Translations under genes and position numbers: made by a program
NCBI RefSeq assembly: GCF_029953285.1
Contig: NZ_JASAOI010000007.1
Coordinates: 169,504 to 233,503 of the forward strand
Origin: Yinghuangia seranimata
Lineage (GTDB): Bacteria; Actinomycetota; Actinomycetes; Streptomycetales; Streptomycetaceae
Direction of reading: 5' to 3'
DNA: 64,000 bases
Shown: positions 25,047 through 35,259 of the stretch, piece after piece
Layout: each line of letters opens with the position of its first letter
Position numbering within the stretch: the first letter of the stretch is position 1
Notes under the pieces: model-generated
The model's input: only the letters and a program-made list of their open reading frames with translations
Databases searched by the model: none
Told to the model about the DNA's origin: nothing

Positions 25047-27053
25047 ATGGCTGCGCCCGTGAAACCGTCGCGCCTGCGCGCGTGGCTGCTGGAAGACCAG
25101 GCCGAGATAAGCAAGCACCACACGCCTCGCGCCGAACCGGCCAGGCTCGCCGACCGGGCGAAGCAGCAGGCCGAACCGGCCCAGCCTCCCGCCGAGGAGG
25201 CCGCGGACCACGGTGACGAGGCCCGCCCCTGGTGGCGGGTGATGTGCCTCACCGGCCTCGACTACTTCTCCACGCTCGGCTACCAGCCGGGGATCGCCGC
25301 GCTCGCCGCCGGTCTCCTCTCGCCGCTCGCCACGATCGTCCTCGTCGCCCTCACCCTCTTCGGCGCGCTCCCGGTCTACCGCCGGGTGGCGGAGGAGAGC
25401 CCCCACGGCGAGGGCTCGATCGCGATGCTCGAGCGGCTGCTGTCGTTCTGGAAGGGCAAGCTGTTCGTCCTGACCCTGCTCGGGTTCGCCGCGACGGACT
25501 TCCTGATCACCATCACCCTCTCCGCCGCCGACGCGACCGCGCACATGGTGGAGAACCCGCATCTGACCAGCACGCTCAGCGGCCACGAGGTGCTCATCAC
25601 GCTGCTGCTGGTCGCACTGCTGGGGGCGGTGTTCCTCAAGGGCTTCGGCGAGGCCATCGGCCTGGCCGTCGTGCTGGTGTTCTCGTACCTCGTCCTAAAC
25701 GCGGTCGTCGTCGCGAACGGCCTGTGGCACGTCTTCCAGAACCCGCAGCTGGTCACCGACTGGCGGCACGCGCTGGTGGCCGAGCGCGGCAGCATATGGA
25801 CGATGATCGCCGTGTCGCTGGTGGTCTTCCCCAAGCTGGCGCTCGGCCTGTCCGGCTTCGAGACGGGCGTCGCGGTCATGCCGCACGTCAAGGGCGACCC
25901 GGGCGACGACCCGCGCCGACCCGCCGGGCGGATCCGCGAGACGAAGAAGCTGCTGACCACGGCCGCCGTGATCATGAGCGTGTTCCTGATCACCAGCAGC
26001 TTCATTACCACCGTGCTGATCCCCAAGGACGAGTTCAAGACCGGCGGCGAGGCCAACGGCCGCGCGCTGGCCTTCCTCGCGCACGAGAACCTCGGCTCCG
26101 GCTTCGGCACGGTCTACGACGTCTCCACGATCCTGATCCTGTGGTTCGCCGGCGCCTCCGCCATGGCCGGCCTGCTCAACCTCATGCCGCGCTACCTGCC
26201 CCGGTACGGCATGGCCCCGCAGTGGGCCCGGGCCGTCCGTCCCATGGTCATCGTGTTCATCCTCGTCGCGTTCCTGGTGACCTGGCTGTTCAACGCCGAC
26301 GTCGACGCGCAGGGCGGCGCCTACGCCACCGGCGTCCTGGTACTGATCTCTTCCGCGGCGATCGCCGTGACGATCGCCGCCCACCGCGCGCGGCAGCGCG
26401 GCTGGACGATCGGCTTCGGCGTGATCTCCGCGGTGTTCCTCTACACGACCGCGATCAACGTCATCGAGCGCCCGGACGGCGTCAAGATCGGCGCGTGCTT
26501 CATCGCGGGGATCATGGCGCTGTCGCTGCTGTCCCGCCTCGTCCGCGCGTTCGAGCTGCGCGTGACGGACATGGAGCTGGACGACATGGCCCAGCGCTTC
26601 GTCCGCGACACCGCCAACCGCACGATCCGCTTCATCGCCAACGACCCGGGCACCCGGGACGAGGCCGAGTACCGCGACAAGGCCGAGCAGATCCGCGCCG
26701 ACAACCACATCCCCCCGGGCGACGACATCGTGTTCGTCGAGGTCACCGTCCTCGACCCGTCGGAGTTCGAGGCCGGCATGCGGGTCAAGGGCGAGGTCCT
26801 GCACAACCGCTACCGGGTGCTGACGCTGGAGAGCTCGTCCGTCCCGAACGCCCTGGCCGCGCTGCTGCTGCACGTCCGCGACGCTTCAGGGCAGCTGCCG
26901 CACATGTACTTCGAGTGGACCGAGGGCAACCCGATCGCCAACTTCCTCCGGTTCTTCCTGTTCGGCCACGGCGAGGTCGCACCGGTCACCCGCGAGGTCA
27001 TCCGCGAGGCCGAGCCGGACCGGTCCCGGCGGCCGCACGTTCACGTCGGCTGA
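25047..27053 (+). CDS. APC-superfamily amino acid/cation permease
   Basis: A 668-residue membrane transporter. A charged cytosolic N-terminus (about residues 1-60) is followed by [21 protein letters not shown], the broken first helix typical of APC permeases of this large actinobacterial subgroup, and then about 12 membrane helices to residue 510. The C-terminal 150 residues are soluble and probably regulatory. The N-terminal helix 1 motif is shared by potassium- and amino-acid-transporting members, so the substrate is undecided. Its end overlaps the stop of the convergent kinase gene by 13 bases (27041-27053). Confidence 0.85.
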   Translation: MAAPVKPSRLRAWLLEDQAEISKHHTPRAEPARLADRAKQQAEPAQPPAEEAADHGDEARPWWRVMCLTGLDYFSTLGYQPGIAALAAGLLSPLATIVLVALTLFGALPVYRRVAEESPHGEGSIAMLERLLSFWKGKLFVLTLLGFAATDFLITITLSAADATAHMVENPHLTSTLSGHEVLITLLLVALLGAVFLKGFGEAIGLAVVLVFSYLVLNAVVVANGLWHVFQNPQLVTDWRHALVAERGSIWTMIAVSLVVFPKLALGLSGFETGVAVMPHVKGDPGDDPRRPAGRIRETKKLLTTAAVIMSVFLITSSFITTVLIPKDEFKTGGEANGRALAFLAHENLGSGFGTVYDVSTILILWFAGASAMAGLLNLMPRYLPRYGMAPQWARAVRPMVIVFILVAFLVTWLFNADVDAQGGAYATGVLVLISSAAIAVTIAAHRARQRGWTIGFGVISAVFLYTTAINVIERPDGVKIGACFIAGIMALSLLSRLVRAFELRVTDMELDDMAQRFVRDTANRTIRFIANDPGTRDEAEYRDKAEQIRADNHIPPGDDIVFVEVTVLDPSEFEAGMRVKGEVLHNRYRVLTLESSSVPNALAALLLHVRDASGQLPHMYFEWTEGNPIANFLRFFLFGHGEVAPVTREVIREAEPDRSRRPHVHVG

Positions 27054-29671
27054 CGGGCCCCGTCCCGCGCCTGTGTGGCGAAGGCGAGCGCCACGGTCAC
27101 CTGGGCCGCCGTCCGGACGACGGGGTCGGTGATGTCCTCGGCGGCCTGCCCGGCGGCGTCCGGGGCGGTCTCGGCAAGGTCCGCGACGACCTCGACGAGC
27201 AGCGGGTCCCGGTCCCGTCCGGGGAGTTCGGCGATGAGCTGGCGCGCGAGGGGCAGGTCGGTGCCGGCCAGCTCCCGGAGCGGAGCCCACGACTGGTCGA
27301 CGTAGTTCCCGACCTCAGGGGGGCGCCGCACGATCTGCCACGCGTCGCGCACCAGGTCGCGAGCCCTGCCGACGTAGTCCGCGGCCACGGTCGCGGCCGC
27401 CTGCACAAGCGCCTTGGCCATGGTCAGGCGCTGCATGTCGCTCAGCGCCTTCCTGCCCGTCTGGGCCCGCTTCACCAACTGCTCGCACGCGTCGGGATCG
27501 ATGGCCGCGATGTGTTCGGCCGCTTGCACCAGGGTCCAGGTCGTCGCGCCGTCGCGGATGTGCGCGAGCGTCTGCTGGGCGGCCATCCGCCCCAGGTCCG
27601 AGTCGATGGGGAACGCGGCGCGCGCGAGCTCGCCGAGCGTGTCTGGGTTGTCGAGCCCGGCGTCGGGCACCGTCGCCCACGCGGCCTCGGCCCAGTGCCG
27701 GGCCTGGACCGGGTCGTTGTGCGCGACGGCGCGGGCCATACCGGCCAGCGTGGTGGCGCGCCGCGAGGGGTCGGCGATCCGCGACACCAGCCGGGCCGCA
27801 CGCGCGGGGTCCACGGCCGCGGCGGCCACCGCGACCGCCGCCAGGTCCCTGGTGTCCGCGACGTCGGCGGTAATCCGTCTCCGAGCGGCGCCCAGACGCC
27901 AACGGCTGCCGCCGGTCGGTCCGGTGGCAGGGGCGCCACCCAAGCCCCAACGGCTGCCGCCGGTCTGTCCGGGGGCGCCTCCGGGTGCGGCGAGCGCTCG
28001 ACCGGCGGCGTCGATCAGGAGCGCCGTCTCGCGGTGGCCGGCCTCGGCGGCGGCCTTGACGGCGTACTCCCAGCCGAAGCGGGACACGGAGTCGCGCGGA
28101 AGCCTGTCGAGGATCTCCGCCGCCCGCGCCGGATCGGTGCGGGCCACTTCGACGGCGGTCCAGCACAGCGCGGCTTCCCGGTCCTCGGCCTTCGGCAGGC
28201 GAAGCGCGGTCTGCTCGGCGAGGCCGGTCAGCCTCGCGGCGGCGTACGGGTCCGCGGCCCGACCCGCGCCTCCGAGTTCGGCCAGCAGGGAGGGCAGGAC
28301 GAAGGCGTACTTCCGGTCGGGCGGCAGTTCGCGGGCGGCCGTTTCCACACCGCGCATGAGTGAACGGGCGGTCTCCGGTTCGGAGTCCGCGACCAGGCTC
28401 GCAAACCGGCTCAGTACGCGCAGGCGGTCCTTCCGTGCCTCGTCCACGAGTTCGGGATCGTGGATCCGTGCCATCAACGGCTCGGCAAGGTCGACGAGCC
28501 TGCGGACGAGGTCCGGTTCCGTCAGCTCGCCCGCGAGGTGCAGCAGCCACTCGGCGCGGCACTCCTCCCGGACGCGTGGGGCCAGCTCTTCGATGAGCCC
28601 GGGTGCGACCGCGCCGATCTCGGAGAGGGCGCCCTCCCTGGCGTCCGGGTCGCCGACGGACTCCGCTATGCGCAGGGCCCGCGCGATGTGGTCGCCGAAC
28701 TCCGTTTCGGGGGAAGGCCGATGGGGGATCACCGACGGCACCCGCGGCGCGGGAGGCCGCTCAACACCCGGCTTCGCATCATCGCCCGGCTCCCCGTCCG
28801 GGCGCGGCTCGGCGTCCCGGGCCGGCTCCGTGCCCCGCCTCCGTTCCGCTTCCGACCGGTCGCGGCGCAGCATCACGACGGCCTCGTCGGTCGTCGGCCG
28901 CGCGTCCGGTGTCTTGTCCAGCATCCGCAGCACCGGATCGCACAGCCACCCCGCAGCGTCCGACAGGGGCGGATCCGCGGCGCCGATGGCGCGGATCGTC
29001 GCCATCATCGTGTCCCGCTTGAACGGCGATATGCCTTCCAGCAGTTCGTACACGGTCGCGCCGAGCGCCCAGATGTCGCCCGCGGGGGCGTCGGTGCCGT
29101 CGAAGCGCTCCGGCGCCATGTACTCCACGGTGCCGACGGTCAAGCCGGTCCGGGTGATCCGGGTGTCGTCGGAGTGCTTGGCGATACCGAAGTCGACGAC
29201 CAGGACCCGCCCGTCCCGCGCCAGCATGACGTTCGACGGCTTGACGTCTCGGTGCACGATCCCGGCCGCGTGCGCGGCGGCTAGGGCGCGGGCGACGTGG
29301 CGGCCGATGCGCGCGGCGGAGTCCGGTGCGAACCGCTCGCCCGCGGCCAGGAGTTGCGCGAGCGAGGGGCCTTCCACCAGGTCCATGACCGTCCACGGGG
29401 TCCCGCTGTCGTCTTCGACGACGTCGTGGACGGCGACCACGTTGGGGTGGCTGCGCAGTACGGCCGCGTGGCGGGACTCCTTCGCCGCGTAGGCGAGGGC
29501 GGTCCGGCGTTCCTGGGATGTGGCGTGCGGGTCGACGACCAGCCGCTTGGCGGCGACGTCCACGTCGAGCCGCTGGTCCCGGGCACGCCAGACCTCGCCC
29601 ATCCCGCCGCCGCCGAGGCGGGCGGCCAGACGATAGCGTCCGGCGATCACCGTGCCGACGGAGTACTCCAC
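27041..29671 (-). CDS. Large Ser/Thr protein kinase with a helical-repeat C-terminal domain
   Basis: An 876-residue protein from a GTG start at 29671. The kinase domain (about residues 8-270) has the glycine loop [10 protein letters not shown], Lys in [18 protein letters not shown], and MAPERF in place of APE. After a Pro/Asp-rich linker (about 275-330) come about 540 residues of Ala-, Arg- and Asp-rich helices, in which units of the kind Ala-Arg-Leu-hydrophobic...Arg-Asp-Pro-Ala-Arg-Ala recur; this looks like an alpha-solenoid repeat domain. There is no membrane segment, so the enzyme is cytosolic. The C-terminal region may recruit substrates. A 24-base duplication (27901-27924, 27949-27972) lies in the linker of the repeat region. 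Confidence 0.88.
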   Translation of the reverse strand: MEYSVGTVIAGRYRLAARLGGGGMGEVWRARDQRLDVDVAAKRLVVDPHATSQERRTALAYAAKESRHAAVLRSHPNVVAVHDVVEDDSGTPWTVMDLVEGPSLAQLLAAGERFAPDSAARIGRHVARALAAAHAAGIVHRDVKPSNVMLARDGRVLVVDFGIAKHSDDTRITRTGLTVGTVEYMAPERFDGTDAPAGDIWALGATVYELLEGISPFKRDTMMATIRAIGAADPPLSDAAGWLCDPVLRMLDKTPDARPTTDEAVVMLRRDRSEAERRRGTEPARDAEPRPDGEPGDDAKPGVERPPAPRVPSVIPHRPSPETEFGDHIARALRIAESVGDPDAREGALSEIGAVAPGLIEELAPRVREECRAEWLLHLAGELTEPDLVRRLVDLAEPLMARIHDPELVDEARKDRLRVLSRFASLVADSEPETARSLMRGVETAARELPPDRKYAFVLPSLLAELGGAGRAADPYAAARLTGLAEQTALRLPKAEDREAALCWTAVEVARTDPARAAEILDRLPRDSVSRFGWEYAVKAAAEAGHRETALLIDAAGRALAAPGGAPGQTGGSRWGLGGAPATGPTGGSRWRLGAARRRITADVADTRDLAAVAVAAAAVDPARAARLVSRIADPSRRATTLAGMARAVAHNDPVQARHWAEAAWATVPDAGLDNPDTLGELARAAFPIDSDLGRMAAQQTLAHIRDGATTWTLVQAAEHIAAIDPDACEQLVKRAQTGRKALSDMQRLTMAKALVQAAATVAADYVGRARDLVRDAWQIVRRPPEVGNYVDQSWAPLRELAGTDLPLARQLIAELPGRDRDPLLVEVVADLAETAPDAAGQAAEDITDPVVRTAAQVTVALAFATQARDGARQPT
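27901..27972 (-). repeat. 24-bp direct repeat inside the kinase gene
   Basis: Two copies (27901-27924 and 27949-27972), 23 of 24 bases identical, start 48 bases apart. They are in frame and encode a repeated Gly/Ser/Arg/Trp unit (twice GGSRW). The duplication probably arose by slippage and makes a flexible spacer. Confidence 0.7.
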
Positions 29672-29756
29672 AGGCCGGTCCCCCTGCCGCCGTGGCCGCT
29701 ATGCGAGCGGATCAACCATAGTGCGGCGCCGGGTCGGCCGCCCGGGAGTGCCCGGG

Positions 29757-30185
29757 TCAGCCGCCCGTGAGTGCGACGGGTCCGTGGTCGGCGGCGACGA
29801 CCTCCGGCATCACGAGGAAGCCGCTGTGCGTGAGTTCGACCATCGAGGCCTCGCCCTGGACGGTGCCCGGCGCGAACCCTTCGACGTGGTCGGTGTTGGT
29901 CCACGTGTGCGGGGCGCCGTCGCAGATCGCGTGCGTGCCGCCGATGCCGGCGCCCGTGCCGTTCCGCCGTTCGAGGCGGGCGCCGACGAGCACCAAGCCG
30001 GTGTGCGTCGGGGCGCACTGGTAGGTCCCCGACACGGAGACGGTTCCGTCGGCGGCGGCGTATCCGGTTCCGTCGAGGGAGACGCTGTCGGCTCCGGCGG
30101 CGTTGGCGGACGGGGTGGCCAGCGTCGAGGCCGCGGCGATCCCTGCGGCGATCAGCAGCGCGGCGCGGCGAGGTGCAGTGCTCAT
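29757..30185 (-). CDS. Small secreted protein (DUF6299-like)
   Basis: A 142-residue exported protein. A classical signal peptide spans residues 1-29 (basic start, Ala/Leu-rich core, cleavage near ANA-AG). The mature part is beta-rich, with one pair of Cys (near 57 and 88) that could form a disulfide, and the phrase AADGTVSVSGTYQC, which resembles the DUF6299 family of Streptomyces secreted proteins. Function unknown. Confidence 0.7.
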   Translation of the reverse strand: MSTAPRRAALLIAAGIAAASTLATPSANAAGADSVSLDGTGYAAADGTVSVSGTYQCAPTHTGLVLVGARLERRNGTGAGIGGTHAICDGAPHTWTNTDHVEGFAPGTVQGEASMVELTHSGFLVMPEVVAADHGPVALTGG

Positions 30186-30261
30186 GCCCGCCTCAACGAC
30201 GGGCCTCGCGTGGGGTGTCGCGGCATGCGTACGAACGAGTGACGCACACCGGACAACGTGC

Positions 30262-31152
30262 TCAGAGCACGACGACTCCGCCGATCGCCGCCGTGCCGCC
30301 GACGCTCACGAGCGGACCGGGCGCACCGGGCGCACCGGGCGTGCTCGACGCCGTGATCGTGGCCGGGCTGCCGAGGGAGTCGCCCATGTCGGAGGTGAGG
30401 CTCGTGATCCCCCGCGCGGCGAGGTGGGCCGCGAGGCAGGCGGTGCTGTTGGCGTTGGCGATGTCCTCGGGGACGCCGATGGACGGGGCGAACATGCGGG
30501 CCGCGACACGCCCGGCGTCGTCCGGGACGGTGTACGCGTAGCAGCCCAACAGGCCCAGGTCGTCGCAGGCTTCGCGCAGCCGGGCGAAGTCCGGGGCGAG
30601 TGCGGCGAGGGCGGGCCGCGTGGTGACGGGGACCAGCAGCCGGGGTCGGCCGAGGGCGGCGGCGGTCACCCCGGAGGCCAGGCCGCCCGGCCCGAGCCCC
30701 AACGTGTCCACCACGCGGTCGTGTTCGCGCCCGGCCGGCTCGCAGCGGTCGACGCGGCCCGGGTCGAAGGAGGCCGCGAACGAGCCGTCGACCGCGCCGG
30801 CGCGTCCCGCGAAGGACCGGGCGGGGGTGCGTACGGCCGCCTCGACATCGACGCCGCCGCGGTCGGCCAGGTACGCGAGCGCCGCGACCGTCCCGTGTCC
30901 GCAGGCCGGGAGTTCGCCCGCCGAGGTGAAGAAGCGCAGCGCGACGTCGAGGGTTCCGTCCCCGGCGTCCCGCGCGCTGACGAAGACGGCGTGCGACGCT
31001 CCGGTCAATCCCGGTACGGCACACCGTTGTTCGTCGGTCATCGGCGCCTCGTCGAGGACGGCCGTGGGGCTTCCCCCTCGCCCGTCGCGCCGGCAGGCGT
31101 GGACGATCGTGGCCGCGAGGCCGGTTCCGCGCAGTGCGGCGTCGTCTGGCAT
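30262..31152 (-). CDS. PhzF-family protein (epimerase/isomerase fold)
   Basis: A 296-residue protein of the PhzF/diaminopimelate-epimerase-like fold. The N-terminal signature GGSPTAVL (near residue 27) and the central CGHGTVAALAYL (near residue 84) are present. The C-terminal half carries ANANSTACLAAHL (near residue 230), where PhzF has Glu and conserved polar residues. In the N-terminal repeat the usual catalytic Glu region reads FTSAGELPACGHG. Family members isomerise small metabolites; this one is not beside phenazine genes. The tail has a short Gly-Ala-Pro-Gly-Ala-Pro-Gly duplication encoded by repeated GCACCGGGC units. Confidence 0.82.
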   Translation of the reverse strand: MPDDAALRGTGLAATIVHACRRDGRGGSPTAVLDEAPMTDEQRCAVPGLTGASHAVFVSARDAGDGTLDVALRFFTSAGELPACGHGTVAALAYLADRGGVDVEAAVRTPARSFAGRAGAVDGSFAASFDPGRVDRCEPAGREHDRVVDTLGLGPGGLASGVTAAALGRPRLLVPVTTRPALAALAPDFARLREACDDLGLLGCYAYTVPDDAGRVAARMFAPSIGVPEDIANANSTACLAAHLAARGITSLTSDMGDSLGSPATITASSTPGAPGAPGPLVSVGGTAAIGGVVVL

Positions 31153-31336
31153 GCGGGTGATCGTAAGTCAGCGTCGCCCGGGGCGCGGTGACCCGGTTCA
31201 CACCCGTTCGGCGGCCGCGCGCGGGAAGTTCGGCAGGGCATGCAACCGTATGCCGGTGCTTACCGTTTTACGGGTGGGTGGTGCGTTGCACCGCTTTTTC
31301 CTTCCTTCTGCACGTATATGAGACGAGGAGGTGCGC

Positions 31337-32116
31337 ATGATCCGTTTACGGTTGAGGTCGTCCGGGCGTGCGCTCATGGGTGCGGTCGCTGCGGTGGCGC
31401 TGGCGCTGGTCGGCGTGTCCGCGTCGCCCGCGGCCGCGATTCGCAACGGGAGAGGCGCGTCGATCGAGCAGGCGCCGTACACCGTCATCCTGATGACGGC
31501 GGAGGGTGTGCAGTTGTGCGGCGGCACGCTGGTGGCGTCCGACAAGGTCCTGACCGCCGCGCACTGCGTGACGGCCGTTGACGATCCGACGACGCTGACG
31601 GTGATCGCCGGCCGTACGGACTACACGCAGGCAGGCGGGCGCCACCGGCAGGTGGTGAGCGCCAAGGTCCACCCGCTGTTCGACCAAGGGACGTTGACGT
31701 ACGACGCGGCGGTGCTGGTCCTCGACCGCCCGCTCCCCTACCCGACGCTGCCGATCGCCGGCCCGCACGACGGCGGGCTGTACCAGGTCGGGCGCAAGGC
31801 GACCGTGTTCGGCTGGGGCGCCATGGACGGCGGGGTCCCGACAACGACGTTGCAGCGTACGACACTTGTGGTGTCGCCGGTCCCGGCGTGCGACCCGTAC
31901 ACGTTCCCCGAGGACACGGCCGCGCTGAAGGTGTGCGGCCTTGGGCCGAAGGCGAATCCGGGCACCAGCATCTGCCGCGGCGACTCGGGCGGGCCGCTCG
32001 TCGAGGACGGCAAGCTGATCGGGATCGTGTCGTCCGGCAACAAGTACTGCACCGACGAACAGCCGCGTTCGGCGTTCACCCGTGCGAGCGCGATCCGCAG
32101 GGGCCTGGGCCTGTAG
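31337..32116 (+). CDS. Secreted trypsin-like serine protease
   Basis: A 259-residue S1A protease. Signal peptide residues 1-34, then the mature end Ile-Arg-Asn-Gly. The triad is His76 (TAAHC), Asp123 (YDAAVLVLD) and Ser217 (GDSGGP), with paired Cys around His and Ser. The specificity pocket residue six positions before Ser is in the SICRGDSGGP stretch. A strong GAGGAGG RBS lies 5 bases before the ATG at 31337; the GTG at 31331 is less likely. The C-terminus ends without the usual Trp-Ile, a minor oddity. It converges with the methyltransferase gene (4 bases between stops). Confidence 0.9.
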   Translation: MIRLRLRSSGRALMGAVAAVALALVGVSASPAAAIRNGRGASIEQAPYTVILMTAEGVQLCGGTLVASDKVLTAAHCVTAVDDPTTLTVIAGRTDYTQAGGRHRQVVSAKVHPLFDQGTLTYDAAVLVLDRPLPYPTLPIAGPHDGGLYQVGRKATVFGWGAMDGGVPTTTLQRTTLVVSPVPACDPYTFPEDTAALKVCGLGPKANPGTSICRGDSGGPLVEDGKLIGIVSSGNKYCTDEQPRSAFTRASAIRRGLGL

Positions 32117-32120
32117 CGGC

Positions 32121-32939
32121 TCAGACCTTGCGCCCGACCCCCGCCGCGATCAGCCGGCTCGGGTTCTCGGCGGCCGGCGAGTCCTCGACGGGCTCGTCCG
32201 GCCGCCACAGCGGCAGCTCGACGACACCAGGCTCGACGAGCTCCAGCCCGTCGAAGTACGCCGAGATCTCCTCCAGCGTGCGGAACCGTCCGGTGCCCAG
32301 CATGGACAGGAAGATCCGCTCCATCTCGTCGGTGACCGGCGGCTGGGCCTTGAAGTGCGTGATGAACAGGTGGCTGCCGGGCACGACCGCGTCGACGTAC
32401 CGCTTGACCAGGCCCGCCGGGTCCTCCTCGTCGCCGAGGTGGTGCAGCACGCCGATCATCAGGACGCCCAACGGCCGGTCCAGGTCGATCAGTTCGCGCA
32501 CCTCGGGGCGGGACAGCACGTCGTCGGGTTCGCGGAGGTCCGCGGTGATGACCGCGGTGTTGGCGTCGCCGGCGAGCAGCGCGCGGCCGTGCGCGAGGAC
32601 GATGGGGTCGTTGTCGACGTAGACCACGCGCGCGGCCGGGTTGTCGGCCTGCGCGACCTGGTGGGTGTTCTGCACGGTCGGCAGCCCGGAGCCCAGGTCG
32701 AGGAACTGGTCGATGCCCTGGGCGGCGAGGTAGCGGACGCCGCGCGCGAGGACCTCGCGGTGCTGCCACGCGCTGTCCGCGCTGATCGGGAGGACGCTGC
32801 GGATCTTCTCGGCGACGGCGCGGTCGGACGCGAAGTTGTCCTTGCCGCCCAGCATGGCGTCGTACACGCGCGCGATGCTCGGCACGGTCACGTCGATGCC
32901 CTGCGGCGCCCAGTCCTCGATCGGATCGCCCTCAGCCAT
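32121..32939 (-). CDS. SAM-dependent methyltransferase (DUF574 type)
   Basis: A 272-residue member of the actinobacterial DUF574/Methyltransf_19 group. Diagnostic segments are VYDAMLGGKDNFASDR near residue 24, FLDLGSGLPT (SAM-binding motif I, near 79) and VYVDNDP (motif II). The family is very abundant in Streptomyces with unknown acceptors. GAGGGGG lies before the ATG at 32939, which fixes the start within the longer open frame. Confidence 0.92.
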   Translation of the reverse strand: MAEGDPIEDWAPQGIDVTVPSIARVYDAMLGGKDNFASDRAVAEKIRSVLPISADSAWQHREVLARGVRYLAAQGIDQFLDLGSGLPTVQNTHQVAQADNPAARVVYVDNDPIVLAHGRALLAGDANTAVITADLREPDDVLSRPEVRELIDLDRPLGVLMIGVLHHLGDEEDPAGLVKRYVDAVVPGSHLFITHFKAQPPVTDEMERIFLSMLGTGRFRTLEEISAYFDGLELVEPGVVELPLWRPDEPVEDSPAAENPSRLIAAGVGRKV

Positions 32940-33078
32940 CGGTCCCCCTCGACTCACAACGCCCACCCGTCAGTTGACGGTTGGTCAGAAAGGATCGTAG
33001 CCGCCCGCGCACCTCGGTAATCCCCATGATCCGATGAACGGACGGGTGGTGTCGGGCACATCACGTCGGAACGGGTCT

Positions 33079-33084
33079 TAGGCT
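33079..33084 (+). promoter_or_regulatory. Candidate leaderless -10 box
   Basis: TAGGCT (33079-33084) lies 8 bases before the ATG at 33093, and there is no Shine-Dalgarno sequence. The spacing suggests that the transcript starts at or next to the start codon. Confidence 0.35.
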
Positions 33085-33092
33085 CAGCGGTC

Positions 33093-33542
33093 ATGGTGTG
33101 TCTGCAATGCGGCAAGCCGATCGCCGCCGTGAACTCGGGTCTCGCGTCGCCCGCCCGGATCTGGCGGGGCAGACCTCGGCGGTACTGCTCGGACGCGTGC
33201 CGCATGCGCGCCTACCGCGGACGCCGGACGGAGCGTCCCGCGGCTCCCGTGCGGGTGGACCGCGAACGGGAGCTGGCCCGCGGCGCGAAGGACCTGGCCG
33301 CCGAGCTCGCGGCGGCCGTGGGTGCGGTACGCCGGACCCTGCCGTCCGAGCGGCTGTCCCGCGAGGCCCGCGCGGAAGCGCTGGCGGACGCGCTCCCCGA
33401 GGCCCGCCGGGCGGCGGCGCTCGCGGCGGCGCTGCTGATGCTCTTGGAGCCCGACGCGGACGGCGCGGACAGCGCAGACGGCGCAGACGACGAGACCGGC
33501 GCCGGACACCGGGTCGAGGCCGAACCGCACCCCCCGGCATGA
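33093..33542 (+). CDS. Small zinc-finger-like protein with helical tail
   Basis: A 149-residue protein. CLQCGK at residues 3-8 and YCSDACRMRAYR near residues 31-42 give a Cys2-Cys2 pattern like the small zinc-ribbon/YacG-type or plasmid-encoded CxxC proteins of actinomycetes. The rest (about 50-120) is an Ala/Glu/Arg-rich helix pair, followed by an acidic tail. It probably binds nucleic acid or a protein partner; the function is not known. It starts without an RBS, see the -10 box at 33079. Confidence 0.7.
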   Translation: MVCLQCGKPIAAVNSGLASPARIWRGRPRRYCSDACRMRAYRGRRTERPAAPVRVDRERELARGAKDLAAELAAAVGAVRRTLPSERLSREARAEALADALPEARRAAALAAALLMLLEPDADGADSADGADDETGAGHRVEAEPHPPA

Positions 33543-33654
33543 TGGGCGGCGTGCGCACCGGGCCCGCCCCGGGACGCACGCGGCCGCACACCCCCGCGGC
33601 CGTCCGCGCACGCCGAGCACCACCCGGCGCGCCACCGCACGCAGGAGGAGTCCG

Positions 33655-34215
33655 ATGAGCACGCCGCACCCCGCGCCCGGAACCGTCAAGGCCGTCAGCA
33701 GCAACGCGGAGTACTCGTTCACGAAGCCGAACCGCGGCAGCATCCGCCTGCTGGCCGGCCTGGGCGTCGAGGGCGACGTGCACGCGGGTGTGACCGTCAA
33801 GCACCGCTCGCGGGTGGCGCGCGACCCCGATCAGCCGAACCTGCGCCAGGTGCACCTGATGCACGACGAGCTGCACGAGGAGCTGCGCGCCGAGGGGCAC
33901 GCGGTCGTGCCGGGCTCGCTGGGCGAGAACATCACGACGTACGGCGTGGACCTGCTCGGACTCCCGACGGGCACGCTGCTGCGTCTGGGCGACGAGGCGG
34001 TCGTCGAGGTCACCGGCCTGCGCAACCCGTGCCCGCAGATCGACGGGTTCTCGGACGGCCTGATGGCGCGCCTGGTCCCGCGCGACGCGAAGGGGCGGGT
34101 GCAGCGTCTCGCGGGCGTCATGGGCGTCGTGCTGGTCGACGGCACGGTCGCACCTGGCGACCCGATCCGCGTCGAGCTTCCCGCCGAGCCGCACTCGCCG
34201 CTCCAGCCCGTCTGA
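33655..34215 (+). CDS. MOSC domain-containing protein
   Basis: A 186-residue MOSC (molybdenum cofactor sulfurase C-terminal) domain protein. GVEGDVHAGVTVKHRS near residue 37, PGSLGENITTYGVDL near 82 and NPCPQIDGF near 123, with the conserved Cys, are characteristic. MOSC proteins bind Moco or carry sulfur, and related stand-alone members reduce N-hydroxylated compounds. AGGAGGAG lies upstream of the ATG. The next gene starts 14 bases downstream, so the two are probably co-transcribed. Confidence 0.88.
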   Translation: MSTPHPAPGTVKAVSSNAEYSFTKPNRGSIRLLAGLGVEGDVHAGVTVKHRSRVARDPDQPNLRQVHLMHDELHEELRAEGHAVVPGSLGENITTYGVDLLGLPTGTLLRLGDEAVVEVTGLRNPCPQIDGFSDGLMARLVPRDAKGRVQRLAGVMGVVLVDGTVAPGDPIRVELPAEPHSPLQPV

Positions 34216-34229
34216 CCGACGATGGGGGC

Positions 34230-35210
34230 ATGACCCCCGCGCCCGTGGACCCGCAGGAGCACCCCGACCTGCCGGAGCTGCCCTACGAAGCGTGGTCGGA
34301 CACCCTCGACACGCTGCGGCTGTTCGTCCAGATCGTCGGCAAGGTGAAGCTGGCCGCGACGCACCCGCGCAACCACTGGTGGAACGTCACGTTCTCGCTG
34401 GACGCGCGCGGCCTGACCACGCGCCGCCTGTGCGTCGACGGGGTCTTCTTCGACATCGCGTTCGACTTCGTCGACCACCGGCTGGTGGTGCGGACGGACC
34501 GGGGCGACGTGCGCACGTTCGCGCTCGACGGCGGGCTGAGCGTCGCCGGGTTCGACGCGCGGCTGCACGGGACGCTGGCCGGCCTGGGGGTGGACGTCCC
34601 GCTGCGGGAGAAGCCGTTCGGCGTACCGCACCTGACCACGCCGTTCGCGGACGACACGGCGCACGCCACCTACGACCGGGCCCGCGTCGAGCGGTACTGG
34701 CGCGCGCTGTCGTGGTCGGCGGACGTGTTGGAGGAGTTCACCGGCTGGTTCACCGGCAAGACCAGCCCGGTGCACGTCTTCTGGCACTCCTTCGACCTGG
34801 CCGTCACGCGCTTCTCCGGCAAGCGGGCCGATCCGCTCGGGACGGCGGACCCGGTGACGGCGGAGGCCTACTCGCACGAGGTGGTGTCGTTCGGCTGGTG
34901 GGCGGGCGATCCGAAGGTGCCCTACCCGGCGTACTACTCCTACACCGCGCCGAAGCCGGACGGCCTCGCCGCACGGCCGCTCAGCCCGGCCGCGGCCGCG
35001 TGGGTGGACGACGGCGCGATGGCGCTGCTGCCGTACGAGGCCGTGCGCGCCGAGCGGGACCCGCGCCGCGCGCTGCTCGCGTTCCTCCAGACGGCGTTCG
35101 AGGCGGGCGCGGGCGCGGCGGGCTGGCCCGCGGACGAGCTGACGTCGTCGTGGTGCCCGACGCCCGAGCAGCTGCGTGCCCTGGCCCGCTCGGGGCTGCA
35201 GGGGCGCTGA
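34230..35210 (+). CDS. DUF5996 family protein
   Basis: A 326-residue protein. Conserved features include ELPYEAWSDTLDTLRLFVQIVGKVKLA near the start (positions 16-42), HPRNHWWNVTF, and a later W-H-S-F-D-L-A segment with paired Arg. These match the DUF5996 proteins of actinobacteria and proteobacteria, whose function is unknown. There is no signal peptide or membrane segment. It follows the MOSC gene closely; the leaderless upstream ORF of the EamA gene begins 50 bases after it. Confidence 0.82.
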   Translation: MTPAPVDPQEHPDLPELPYEAWSDTLDTLRLFVQIVGKVKLAATHPRNHWWNVTFSLDARGLTTRRLCVDGVFFDIAFDFVDHRLVVRTDRGDVRTFALDGGLSVAGFDARLHGTLAGLGVDVPLREKPFGVPHLTTPFADDTAHATYDRARVERYWRALSWSADVLEEFTGWFTGKTSPVHVFWHSFDLAVTRFSGKRADPLGTADPVTAEAYSHEVVSFGWWAGDPKVPYPAYYSYTAPKPDGLAARPLSPAAAAWVDDGAMALLPYEAVRAERDPRRALLAFLQTAFEAGAGAAGWPADELTSSWCPTPEQLRALARSGLQGR

Positions 35211-35222
35211 GCGCGTAAGAGG

Positions 35223-35252
35223 CTGACGCCGAGCGGCCGCGTCGCCTAGGGT
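35223..35252 (+). promoter_or_regulatory. Promoter for a leaderless upstream ORF
   Basis: CTGACG (35223-35228), an 18-base spacer and TAGGGT (35247-35252) form a Streptomyces-type vegetative promoter. The ATG of the 20-codon ORF follows 7 bases later, so the transcript would begin at that ATG. Confidence 0.55.
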
Positions 35253-35259
35253 GGCCCCT

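Noticed and set aside
25232..28363. A 1043-codon open frame on the + strand across the permease and kinase genes.
   Set aside because: Its translation is Arg/Pro/Gly-rich without protein-like motifs; it is a high-GC shadow of the permease frame and of the minus-strand kinase.
30310..30350. Repeated GCACCGGGC units as a regulatory repeat.
   Set aside because: They lie inside the PhzF-like coding region and simply encode Gly-Ala-Pro.
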